Assembly (NCBI RefSeq): GCF_048060115.1
Contig: NZ_JBHMIM010000042.1
Location: 1 to 64,000, forward strand
DNA length: 64,000 bases
Direction: 5' to 3'
Source of the DNA: Micromonospora_E sp048060115
GTDB taxonomy: Bacteria > Actinomycetota > Actinomycetes > Mycobacteriales > Micromonosporaceae
Position 1 is the first letter of the stretch; every line of letters starts with the position of its first letter. The notes beneath the pieces were generated by a model. That model made no database searches and was not told the DNA's origin. It worked only from the letters and a program-made list of their open reading frames with translations. Below are positions 17,143 to 24,946 of this stretch, piece after piece. A program made the translations under genes and the position numbers.

Positions 17143-18189
17143 ATGACTACCCAGCGCACCCGGTCGCTCGGCCGGCCCACTCTTGACGCGGTAGCCGCGC
17201 GAGCCGGGGTGGGGCGGGGCACGGTGTCCCGTGTCGTCAACGGGTCACCGCAGGTCAGCCCGGAGGCTCGGGCGGCCGTCCAACAGGCGATCGCCGAGTT
17301 GGGCTACGTGCCGAACCGCGCCGCCCGAGCGTTGGTCACCCAGCGGACCGACTCGGTCGCTCTGGTGGTCTCCGAGTCCGAGGAGCGGGTGTTCGGGGAG
17401 CCGTTCTTCGCGGGCATCGTGCGGGGCATCAGTTCCGGACTGCTCGACACCCCGATGCAGCTGTGGCTGGCGATGGCCCAGTCGCCGGCGGAGCGGGAGC
17501 GGGTCGAGCACCATCTGACCAACCAGCACGTCGACGGCGTACTGCTGCTGTCGCTGCACGACGCGGATCCGCTGCCGACCCTGCTCGAGCAACGCGGGTT
17601 GCCGAGCGTGCTGGGTGGCCGGCCGGCGCGGATGCTGCATCCGGACGCGCGCCCGGCCTACTTCGTCGACGTCGACAACGCCGGTGGTGCCCGACTGGCG
17701 GTCGAGTATTTGCTCGCCCGGGGACGTCGGCGGGTGGCGACGATCGCCGGACCGCAGGACATGGGCGTCGGCGTCGCCCGGCTGACCGGCTACCACGAGG
17801 CGATCCGGCACAGCGGCCAGCCGGCGGGGGCCACGATGGTGGCGTTCGGGGACTTCAGCGAGGGCAGCGGAACCGCGGCCATGCGCCACCTGCTGGAGCG
17901 TCACCCCGATCTGGACGCCGTCTTCGTCGCGTCCGACCTGATGGCCTGCGGGGCACTGCGGGCGCTGCGCGAGACGGGCCGCCGGGTGCCCGACGATGTG
18001 GCGGTGGTCGGATTCGAGGACGCCCCGATCGCCCGGCAGTCCGACCCGCCGTTGACGACCGTGTACCAGCCGGTCGAGGAGATGGGGCGGCAGATGGCCC
18101 GGCTGCTGTTGTCCCGTATCAGGCGCGATGAGTTGCAGGTACCTTATGTCCTGCTGGAGACACATATGGTGCCGCGAGCCTCAGCGTGA
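17143..18189 (+). CDS. cebR: LacI-family regulator of cellobiose use
   Basis: The 348-aa protein has an N-terminal LacI helix-turn-helix (TLDAVAARAGVGRGTVSRVVNG) and hinge (GYVPNRAARALVTQ), then a periplasmic-binding-like sensor domain. A good ribosome site (GGAGG) lies nine bases before the ATG. Its place after cebEFG-bglC and the three CebR boxes in this window support a cellobiose-responsive repressor of the importer and of the GH9 cellulase. Confidence 0.88.
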   Translation: MTTQRTRSLGRPTLDAVAARAGVGRGTVSRVVNGSPQVSPEARAAVQQAIAELGYVPNRAARALVTQRTDSVALVVSESEERVFGEPFFAGIVRGISSGLLDTPMQLWLAMAQSPAERERVEHHLTNQHVDGVLLLSLHDADPLPTLLEQRGLPSVLGGRPARMLHPDARPAYFVDVDNAGGARLAVEYLLARGRRRVATIAGPQDMGVGVARLTGYHEAIRHSGQPAGATMVAFGDFSEGSGTAAMRHLLERHPDLDAVFVASDLMACGALRALRETGRRVPDDVAVVGFEDAPIARQSDPPLTTVYQPVEEMGRQMARLLLSRIRRDELQVPYVLLETHMVPRASA

Positions 18190-18365
18190 ACGGACGCCTC
18201 GTCCTGTCCTGAAGATCATCCGAACGGGTGATGGCGAGACCAGAACCGATGGGTCGACCAGGTGATTTCCTGGCGAGTCATGTCATCGCAACAGGGATGA
18301 AATGGTCATCGGGCAGTCTGGTTGACGACCGGGGAGTGGCTGGCCGGCGCGACTGGAGGACTGAA

Positions 18366-19202
18366 ATGTTGCTGAGGGTTCGTGTGACCCTGCCGGACCG
18401 GCCCGGTGCGCTCGGACAGGTGGCCCGCACACTGGGGGTGGCGGGCGCCGACATCGTCCAGGTGACGGTGCTGGAGCGGCTCGGGGGCCGGGCGGTGGAC
18501 GACTTCTCGGTGGTCTGGCCGGGGACTGCCCGGGTGGACCGGCTGCTCGCCGGACTCGCCGCCATCCCGGGTGTCCAGGTCGACGGGGTCTGGCGCGCTA
18601 TCGGCGCCCCGGTCAACGGCGGTCAGGACGCCGAGCTGCTCGCGCAGGTGGCGGCCAACCCCACCGATGGACTCGCCACCTTGGTCGACGCGGTGCCCGG
18701 GCTGCTCGCGGCCGACTGGGCCGCCGCCGCCGTGGTGCCGGCGGACTGGGCGATTCGCAGTGGTTCGAGGCCATCCTCCGGTGCGACGGCGCCGACGGCG
18801 CTCGGCTCGCTCGACGCTGAGCTGCGCCTCGACGTTCCTCCTCGCTCCGGTGACGGATTCGTGGCGGGTCTGACGGTGCCGGTCGACGAGCCGCCGACCG
18901 GCGGCGAGCCTGCGGTGGGCTACGCCAGCTGGCGAGCTCCAGTGCCGCTGCGACTGCCCGAAGTCACTCCGTTGCGGGCGCGGCCGATGGAGGGGCCGGA
19001 CGGGGTGCGGTACGCCTCGGTGCCGTTCGGTCGGGCCGGTCTGGTGCTGATCGTCGCCCGGACCGACGGTGACGGGCTGCCCCCGGCCGCCTTCCACATC
19101 ACCGAGGTGGACCGGATCGCCCAGTTGGTCCGGGCAGCGACGGTGATTCTCGGTGACCGGCTTGATCTGGTTACCGCCGAACCGGTCGTCGCCCAGCGTT
19201 GA
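18366..19202 (+). CDS. ACT-domain protein with a C-terminal GAF-like region
   Basis: The 278-aa protein begins with an ACT domain (LRVRVTLPDRPGALGQVARTLGVAGADIVQVTVLE) that in other proteins binds amino acids. The rest, ending in HITEVDRIAQLVRAATVILGDRL, resembles a degenerate GAF sensor domain with no DNA-binding or catalytic motif. GGAGG lies five bases before the ATG at 18366, which decides the start over longer frames. It is a likely relative of the ACT-GNAT protein 180 bp downstream. The function is unknown, with small-molecule sensing inferred. Confidence 0.75.
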   Translation: MLLRVRVTLPDRPGALGQVARTLGVAGADIVQVTVLERLGGRAVDDFSVVWPGTARVDRLLAGLAAIPGVQVDGVWRAIGAPVNGGQDAELLAQVAANPTDGLATLVDAVPGLLAADWAAAAVVPADWAIRSGSRPSSGATAPTALGSLDAELRLDVPPRSGDGFVAGLTVPVDEPPTGGEPAVGYASWRAPVPLRLPEVTPLRARPMEGPDGVRYASVPFGRAGLVLIVARTDGDGLPPAAFHITEVDRIAQLVRAATVILGDRLDLVTAEPVVAQR

Positions 19203-19382
19203 CGCGCCAGCGGTGAGCCGATCGACGTCGGTGTCCTCGACGTCCGGACCGGTGGCCGATGTCACCGAGAGAAGTCACCACTGGGCAATCTGAGGGAAAC
19301 AGCATGACGGCAAGCTGGGAAGTGGGCGCAGCGCGGCGCTGATCGAGCGGGCACCGAGCACCCTGGGGGAGAGGAACAGCCG

Positions 19383-20450
19383 ATGGCGCTGTGGCGGATC
19401 AGAGCGACGGTGGACGACCGGCCGGGTTACCTGGCCGTGCTCACCGCGAGTCTGGCGTTGCGTGCGGTGAACATCCTTGCCGTCCAGGTGCACACCACTG
19501 AGGGCGGAGCGGTCGACGACTTTCTGGTCGACGGACCGGAGACGATGACCGAGGCGGACCTGATCGCCGCCGTGGAGCGTGGCCGAGGCCGCGACCCGTG
19601 GGTCGCCCGGGCCGAGGCCCGTGGCCTGGCGGACCAGCCGACCCGGGCGCTGGCCCTGGCCAACCGGTTGGTCCGGGATCCGGAGGCGCTGGGCGACGTG
19701 CTGCGTACGCTGCTCGGCGCGACGTCGGTGACCTGGCGTCCGGCACCAGCGGCGCAGACCGCGACCCGGCTGACCGACACGATGCGCCTGCCTGACCCGG
19801 CCGGCGGTTGCTACGACATCGTCCGGCGGGAGCCGAGCTTCACCCCGGCCGAGTTCGCCCGGGCGCAGGCCCTGGTGGAGTTGGCGGCGGGGGTGAGCCG
19901 GCGTAACGGCGACCAGCTGGCCCTGATGCTCGCCGGCGGCGCGGAGCTGGTGCTGCGTGGAGCCAGCACCGACGACCTCGCCGAGCTGCAGGCGATGGTC
20001 GGCCGTTGCTCGCCGGAGGGTGGTACCCCTGGTCTGGTCGGTTGCCCCGCCGAGGTGGTCACCGCGCGTCTGCGGCGGATCCTCGACCAGCCGCGGGGGC
20101 TGCTGCTGGTTGCCGTCGACAGCAGCGGTACGAGCGAGCGGATCGTCGGTGCCGGGCGGCTCGTCGTCGAGGGTGTCCTCGCCGAGGTGGCTGTGCTGGT
20201 GGAGGACGGTTGGCGTCGTCGCGGGGTCGGCACCGCGCTGCTGCGCCGGCTGGTCGCCTACGCCGGCCGGACCGGTCAGTCCGCCCTGGTGGCCCACGTC
20301 GCCGCCGGTGACCTCGGGATGCTCCGGACCCTGGCCCGGCTGAACCGCCCTGGCGAGGTGGAGCGTGATGGTGACCTGATGAGCGTTACGGTGCCGTTGG
20401 TCGATCGGCCGGTCGACGTCGCGGCACCGACTCCCGCCACCATGACCTAG
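19383..20450 (+). CDS. ACT-domain/GNAT acetyltransferase fusion
   Basis: The 355-aa protein has an N-terminal ACT domain (WRIRATVDDRPGYLAVLTASLALR) and a C-terminal GNAT domain, with AEVAVLVEDGWRRRGVGTALLRRLV providing the acetyl-CoA-binding motif A (R-R-x-G-x-G). ACT-regulated GNAT proteins are known as amino-acid-controlled protein lysine acetyltransferases in some actinobacteria. This one may be comparable, but its target is unknown. It follows the ACT/GAF-like gene and is ended by a strong terminator. Confidence 0.8.
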   Translation: MALWRIRATVDDRPGYLAVLTASLALRAVNILAVQVHTTEGGAVDDFLVDGPETMTEADLIAAVERGRGRDPWVARAEARGLADQPTRALALANRLVRDPEALGDVLRTLLGATSVTWRPAPAAQTATRLTDTMRLPDPAGGCYDIVRREPSFTPAEFARAQALVELAAGVSRRNGDQLALMLAGGAELVLRGASTDDLAELQAMVGRCSPEGGTPGLVGCPAEVVTARLRRILDQPRGLLLVAVDSSGTSERIVGAGRLVVEGVLAEVAVLVEDGWRRRGVGTALLRRLVAYAGRTGQSALVAHVAAGDLGMLRTLARLNRPGEVERDGDLMSVTVPLVDRPVDVAAPTPATMT

Positions 20451-20518
20451 GCGGTTGCCCCGACGTCCCGGTCCTGGTGCGGGGCCGGTGCGTCGGTCGA
20501 CTCGGTCTGCGGTGGCAC

Positions 20519-20558
20519 GCGGGGTCTCCTCCTGTAGGACGGCAGGAGGAGACCCCGC
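20519..20558 (+). terminator. rho-independent terminator
   Basis: A 16-bp perfect stem (20519-20534 and 20543-20558) with an 8-base loop is followed by a short T-run (TTTT at 20561-20564). It lies 68 bp after the ACT-GNAT gene and separates it from the cellulase control region. The rest of 20451-20893 has no gene. Confidence 0.85.
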
Positions 20559-20688
20559 TCTTTTCGTGTCCGGGTTGCTCTCGACCGCCGACCGCCGAGT
20601 CGTGGCTGGATCTGGTGGTGGCGGGGCTTCCCAAATCGGTTTCGAGGCGGTTAAATCATCGGTGCGCGTGGTGATCGCTCTCTATGGA

Positions 20689-20702
20689 TGGGAGCGCTCC
20701 CA
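20689..20702. promoter_or_regulatory. CebR-type operator, perfect consensus
   Basis: TGGGAGCGCTCCCA is an exact 14-bp palindrome identical to the CebR consensus. It lies 192 bp upstream of the GH9 cellulase start. It places the secreted cellulase under the same repressor as the cellobiose importer. Confidence 0.85.
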
Positions 20703-20893
20703 GGCGTTGGTGTCCCATGTGGCTCCACGCCCAGTATCACCCGGCCGGCCCGGCTTGACCGTCAGGTCGACCGCTGACTCCGCCGTGACGGCGCGTCCAG
20801 CACGAGGTGAGGGGCGGATGCGCCCACATCCGCCCCTTGGTGTCCCTCCACTGCGCGATGTCGCGCGCGGCTCCACGGACAGGAGCGAGTGTA

Positions 20894-23314
20894 GTGCGCG
20901 ACAGCAATCGGCCGGCCCGCCCGGCCGGCCAGAATCAGTGGTACCGCCGGTTGGCCGCGACCGGGCTGGCCGTACTGCTCACCGCCACCGGTGTCGTGGC
21001 GGCTGTCGTGGCGGCGGCACCGCCTTCCGACGCCGCCGTGGCACCCCCGTTCAACTACGCCGAGGCGCTGCAGAAGTCATTGCTGTTCTACGAGGCACAG
21101 CAGTCCGGTCCGCTGCCGCAGTGGAACCGCGTCTCGTGGCGCGGGGACTCGGCCCTCAACGACGGCGCCGATGTCGGCCTGGATCTCACCGGCGGCTGGT
21201 ACGACGCCGGGGACCACGTCAAGTTCGGTTTCCCGATGGCCTTCTCGACCACGATGCTCGCCTGGGGAGCCATCGAGTACCGGGCCGGGTACAGCACCTC
21301 GGGACAGCTGCCGCACCTGCTCGACAACCTGCGATTCGTCAACGACTACTTCATCAAGGCGCATCCGGCCCCGAACGTGCTGTACGGCCAGGTGGGCAAG
21401 GGCGACGACGACCACAAGTGGTGGGGGCCGGCCGAGGTCATGCCGATGGCGCGGCCGGCGTACCGCATCGACGCGACCTGCGGCGGCTCGGACCTTGCCG
21501 CCGAGACCGCTGCGGCGATGGCCGCATCCTCGATGGTCTTCCGTCCGACGGATCCGGCGTACGCGAACACACTGGTCAGCCACGCTCGGCAGCTCTACAC
21601 CTTCGCCGACACCGTACGTAGGGCCTACCACGAGTGCATCACCGACGCGACCAGCTTCTACCGCTCGTGGAGCGGTTACCAGGACGAGCTCGTCTGGGGG
21701 GCGATCTGGCTGCACCGGGCCACCGGCGAGGCCGCGTACCTGACCAAGGCCGAAGCCGGGTACGACAACCTCGGCACCGAACCGCAGACCACCACCCGGG
21801 CCTACAAGTGGACCCTGGCCTGGGACAACAAACAGTTCGGCGCGTACGTGCTGTTGGCGAATCTGACCGGCAAGCAGAAGTACGTCGACGATGCCAACCG
21901 GTGGCTGGACTACTGGACGGTCGGGGTGGGGGGCGAACGGGTCCGTACCTCGCCCGGTGGCATGGCGGTGCTGGACACCTGGGGTGCACTGCGGTACGCG
22001 GCGAACACGGCATTCGCCGCGCTGGTCTACAGCGATCAGATCACCGACAGCACCCGCAAGGTTCGCTACCACGACTTCGCGGTCCGGCAGATCAACTACG
22101 CGCTCGGCGACAACCCGCGCGCCTCCAGCTACGTCATCGGGTTCGGTGCCAACCCGCCGCGCAATCCGCACCACCGCACCGCGCATGGTTCCTGGTGGGA
22201 CAGCATGCAGGTGCCGGAGCAGACCCGGCACGTCCTGACCGGTGCCCTGGTCGGCGGTCCGTCCGCGCCGGACGACGCTTACACCGACCGGCGGGACGAC
22301 TACGTGATGAACGAGGTCGCCACCGACTACAACGCCGGTTTCACCTCGGCGTTGGTCCGGCTCCACCAAGAGTACGGTGGCACACCGTTGGCGAACTTCC
22401 CGCAGCCGGGGACGCCGGACATCGACGAGATGTCGATCGAGACCACGATCATGCAGAACGAGACGCGGTCGACCGGTGTCAAGGCGATCATCTACAACAA
22501 GTCGGCGTTCCCTGCGCGTGCGCTCACCGGGGCGAAGTTCCGTTACTACTTCGTGCGTGACGGCTCCGGGGCGCTGGAGGTGAGTAGCCCGTACAGCCAG
22601 GGTTGCCCCAAGCCGACGACGGCCCGGCAGCATTCCGGTGACCTGTGGTACGTCGAGGTCGACTGCGCCGGCCACACCATCGCACCGGCCGGGCAGTCGG
22701 CGCACCGGATGGAGGTGCAGCTCAAGGTCGGGGTGGCCGAGGGCGGCACCTGGACCCCCGCGAACGACCCGTCCTACCAGGCGGCTGCCGGGCCGAACAG
22801 GTCGGTGCCGCTGTACGACGACGGTGTCCTGATCTGGGGGCAGGAGCCCACCGGCCCCACGCCGACGCCGACGCCGACGATCAGCCCGACTCCGACTCCG
22901 ACTCCGACGCCGACGATCAGCCCGACCCCGACGCCGACGCCGACCCCGACGATCAGCCCGACGCCGACACCGACGATCTCCCCGACGCCGCCGGTGCGGG
23001 GTTGCCGGGTCGGATACAACACCAACGACTGGTCGACCGGGTTTACCGGTACGGTCACGATCACCAACACGGGCAGCGCGCCGATCAACGGGTGGACGTT
23101 GCGGTTTGCTTTCCCCGGCGCTCAGCAGGTCACCCAGGGCTGGTCGGCTACCTGGTCGCAGACCGGCAATCGGGTGACGGCCGGCAACGCGTCCTGGAAC
23201 GGTGGCCTGGCACCGGGGGCGAGCGTCAGCATCGGCTTCAACGGCACCCACTCGGGCGGTAACCCCCGACCCACCTCGTTCACCGTGAACGATCTGGTCT
23301 GCTCAATCGGCTGA
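20894..23314 (+). CDS. secreted GH9 cellulase with CBM3 and CBM2
   Basis: I choose the GTG at 20894 (806 aa) because AGGAG precedes it by eight bases. The frame stays open to 20807, with an ATG at 20858. Order: a long signal peptide to about residue 50, a GH9 catalytic domain (about 52-495) with WYDAGDH, NPHHRTAHGS and the acid region NEVATDYNAGF, a CBM3-type module (about 505-650), a Pro-Thr linker (about 655-697), and a C-terminal CBM2 (about 700-806). GH9-CBM3 enzymes are typically processive endoglucanases. The CBM2 adds crystalline-cellulose binding. A CebR box upstream and a terminator downstream make it a single regulated unit. Confidence 0.92.
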   Translation: MRDSNRPARPAGQNQWYRRLAATGLAVLLTATGVVAAVVAAAPPSDAAVAPPFNYAEALQKSLLFYEAQQSGPLPQWNRVSWRGDSALNDGADVGLDLTGGWYDAGDHVKFGFPMAFSTTMLAWGAIEYRAGYSTSGQLPHLLDNLRFVNDYFIKAHPAPNVLYGQVGKGDDDHKWWGPAEVMPMARPAYRIDATCGGSDLAAETAAAMAASSMVFRPTDPAYANTLVSHARQLYTFADTVRRAYHECITDATSFYRSWSGYQDELVWGAIWLHRATGEAAYLTKAEAGYDNLGTEPQTTTRAYKWTLAWDNKQFGAYVLLANLTGKQKYVDDANRWLDYWTVGVGGERVRTSPGGMAVLDTWGALRYAANTAFAALVYSDQITDSTRKVRYHDFAVRQINYALGDNPRASSYVIGFGANPPRNPHHRTAHGSWWDSMQVPEQTRHVLTGALVGGPSAPDDAYTDRRDDYVMNEVATDYNAGFTSALVRLHQEYGGTPLANFPQPGTPDIDEMSIETTIMQNETRSTGVKAIIYNKSAFPARALTGAKFRYYFVRDGSGALEVSSPYSQGCPKPTTARQHSGDLWYVEVDCAGHTIAPAGQSAHRMEVQLKVGVAEGGTWTPANDPSYQAAAGPNRSVPLYDDGVLIWGQEPTGPTPTPTPTISPTPTPTPTPTISPTPTPTPTPTISPTPTPTISPTPPVRGCRVGYNTNDWSTGFTGTVTITNTGSAPINGWTLRFAFPGAQQVTQGWSATWSQTGNRVTAGNASWNGGLAPGASVSIGFNGTHSGGNPRPTSFTVNDLVCSIG
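22858..22992 (+). repeat. Pro-Thr linker-coding repeat in the cellulase gene
   Basis: About 135 bp of in-frame CCGAC-rich tandem repeats encode alternating Pro-Thr units punctuated by ISP. They join the CBM3 to the CBM2. Such low-complexity linkers vary in length between strains and are prone to assembly error. Confidence 0.85.
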
Positions 23315-23338
23315 CCGGCGTCGAGTAGGACCGACCGG

Positions 23339-23375
23339 CGTGGGTGCCGACAGACACAGCCTGTCGGCACCCGCG
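23339..23375 (+). terminator. terminator of the GH9 cellulase gene
   Basis: A 12-bp perfect stem (23342-23353 and 23361-23372), extended by three more pairs including one G-U, with a 7-base loop. It starts 25 bp after the cellulase stop. The remaining bases to 23576 show no gene that I can support. Confidence 0.75.
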
Positions 23376-23576
23376 CCGGGGAAGTCGGTGATCCAGTTTC
23401 GCATCGATGCCTGGCCCGGCCCGTAGCACGGTGCCCCCGGACAGGTTGTGTTCGCTGTCGAGCGCGGCCGGCAGGGTCCGGCCGTCCGCCGACCAGGCTC
23501 CGCTGACCATGTGCATCGGTCCTGGACCGGACAGTGGGGGCCGAGTGCTGCCTTCCAGGTTGATGGACGGCCGGGA

Positions 23577-24776
23577 TCAGCCGACGCAGTAGACGAGACG
23601 GTTGGCCGTGTTGCTGCCGGGGTTGGTTACCACGCCGACCGTGGCGGTCGACACCAGCCGGTCGGCGACCGGTGCGGGGCTCCACAGCGGATTTCCGGCG
23701 AGCACCAGTGCGGCGCAGCCGGCGACGTGCGCGGCCGCCATCGAACTGCCGCTGATCGTGGCGGTCGCGGTGTCGCCGGTGTGCCAGGTGGAGGTGATGC
23801 CCGCACCTGGGGCGAAGAGGTCGATGCACGGTCCGTAGCTCGCCGAACTCATCCGGGCGTCGGTGACCGTGGTGCCGGCCACGGTCAGTGCCGCCGGCAC
23901 CCGGGCCGGGGAGGTGTTGCAGGCGCTGGTGGCGGAGCTGCCGCCGGGCACCGCGTAGCTGATCCCGGAGTTGATCGAACTGGTGACGGCGGCGTCCAGC
24001 GCCGCGCTGGGGCTGCCGCCCAGGGCCAGACTGGCCACCGCCGGCTTGACCGCGTTGGCGGTGACCCAGTCGATGCCGGCGATCACCCCTGCGGTGGTGC
24101 CGGAGCCGGCGCAGCTGAGCACCCGTACCGGCACGATCTGGACGGCTTTCGCGACCCCATGCGACCGGCCACCGATGATGCCGGCGAGGTGGGTGCCGTG
24201 CCCGTTGCAGTCGTCGGCCGGGCCGCCGTCGATGACGTCGAACCCGGCGGTGACCCGGCCACCGAAGTCGGTGTGGGAACGTCGGACACCGGTGTCGATC
24301 ACGTACACCCGCACGTTCGGCGCGGTCGTCGGGTACGCGTATCGGCCGTCCAGTGGCAGGTTGCGCTGGTCGATCCGGTCCAGGCCCCACGACGGCGGGT
24401 TCAGCTGTACGCCGGCGGCCAACGGTGCGACGACGTGATCCTGTTCCACGTAGGCGACCGCGGGATGGGTGGCGAGTCGGCTGGCCTGCGTGGCGGACAT
24501 CCGTGCGGCGAAGCCGGTGACCGCGTTGCGGTAAACACGGTCGACGCTCGCGGCGTACCGCTGGCTCAGCAGTCGGACGGTGGCATCGTCGACGCGGTCG
24601 GCCCGCAGCACGACGATGTAGCTGTCTGGTAGGGCGGTGGCGCCACCGGCTCGGCGGATCTCGCCGACCTGGTCGGCGGATCGGTCGGCGGCGTGCGTAG
24701 GGGCGGGATTGCCGGCGGCTGCCAGTGCGGCGAGCATACCGGCGGCCAGCAGCCTACGTATCGATGAGGTGTCCAT
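23577..24776 (-). CDS. secreted S8 subtilisin-family protease with altered oxyanion hole
   Basis: The 399-aa protein has a signal peptide, an inhibitor I9-type prodomain (PDSYIVVLRADRVDDATVR) and a subtilase domain of the proteinase K/aqualysin type. The triad is present: Asp in YVIDTGVRR, His in CNGHGTHLAG and Ser in ISGSSMAAAH. However, the usual AAGN oxyanion segment reads PGGS here, so the Asn is replaced by Ser, and the normally invariant GTSMAAPH reads GSSMAAAH. Activity may be weak or changed. The ATG at 24776 is preferred because a signal peptide follows it directly. It is divergent from the STAND gene. Confidence 0.85.
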   Translation of the reverse strand: MDTSSIRRLLAAGMLAALAAAGNPAPTHAADRSADQVGEIRRAGGATALPDSYIVVLRADRVDDATVRLLSQRYAASVDRVYRNAVTGFAARMSATQASRLATHPAVAYVEQDHVVAPLAAGVQLNPPSWGLDRIDQRNLPLDGRYAYPTTAPNVRVYVIDTGVRRSHTDFGGRVTAGFDVIDGGPADDCNGHGTHLAGIIGGRSHGVAKAVQIVPVRVLSCAGSGTTAGVIAGIDWVTANAVKPAVASLALGGSPSAALDAAVTSSINSGISYAVPGGSSATSACNTSPARVPAALTVAGTTVTDARMSSASYGPCIDLFAPGAGITSTWHTGDTATATISGSSMAAAHVAGCAALVLAGNPLWSPAPVADRLVSTATVGVVTNPGSNTANRLVYCVG

Positions 24777-24946
24777 CCCTTCACTGTCGCGAAGAGTAGC
24801 GATATGACTACCCGTCACCTTTGGTATATCGCTGGTGTTATGACAACGAAGACTGTCGTCCCGTCAACGGGTCATCTCGATCGGCCGCCCCTGAGTAGTG
24901 TCTGGGTTGGACGGCCAGCGACGTATGTCTTCGGGACGGAGCGCCG

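Noticed and set aside
22858..22992. Regular short repeats that might suggest a CRISPR array
   Set aside because: The repeats are in frame, without spacers, and encode the Pro-Thr linker of the cellulase. No cas genes or true arrays are present anywhere in the window.
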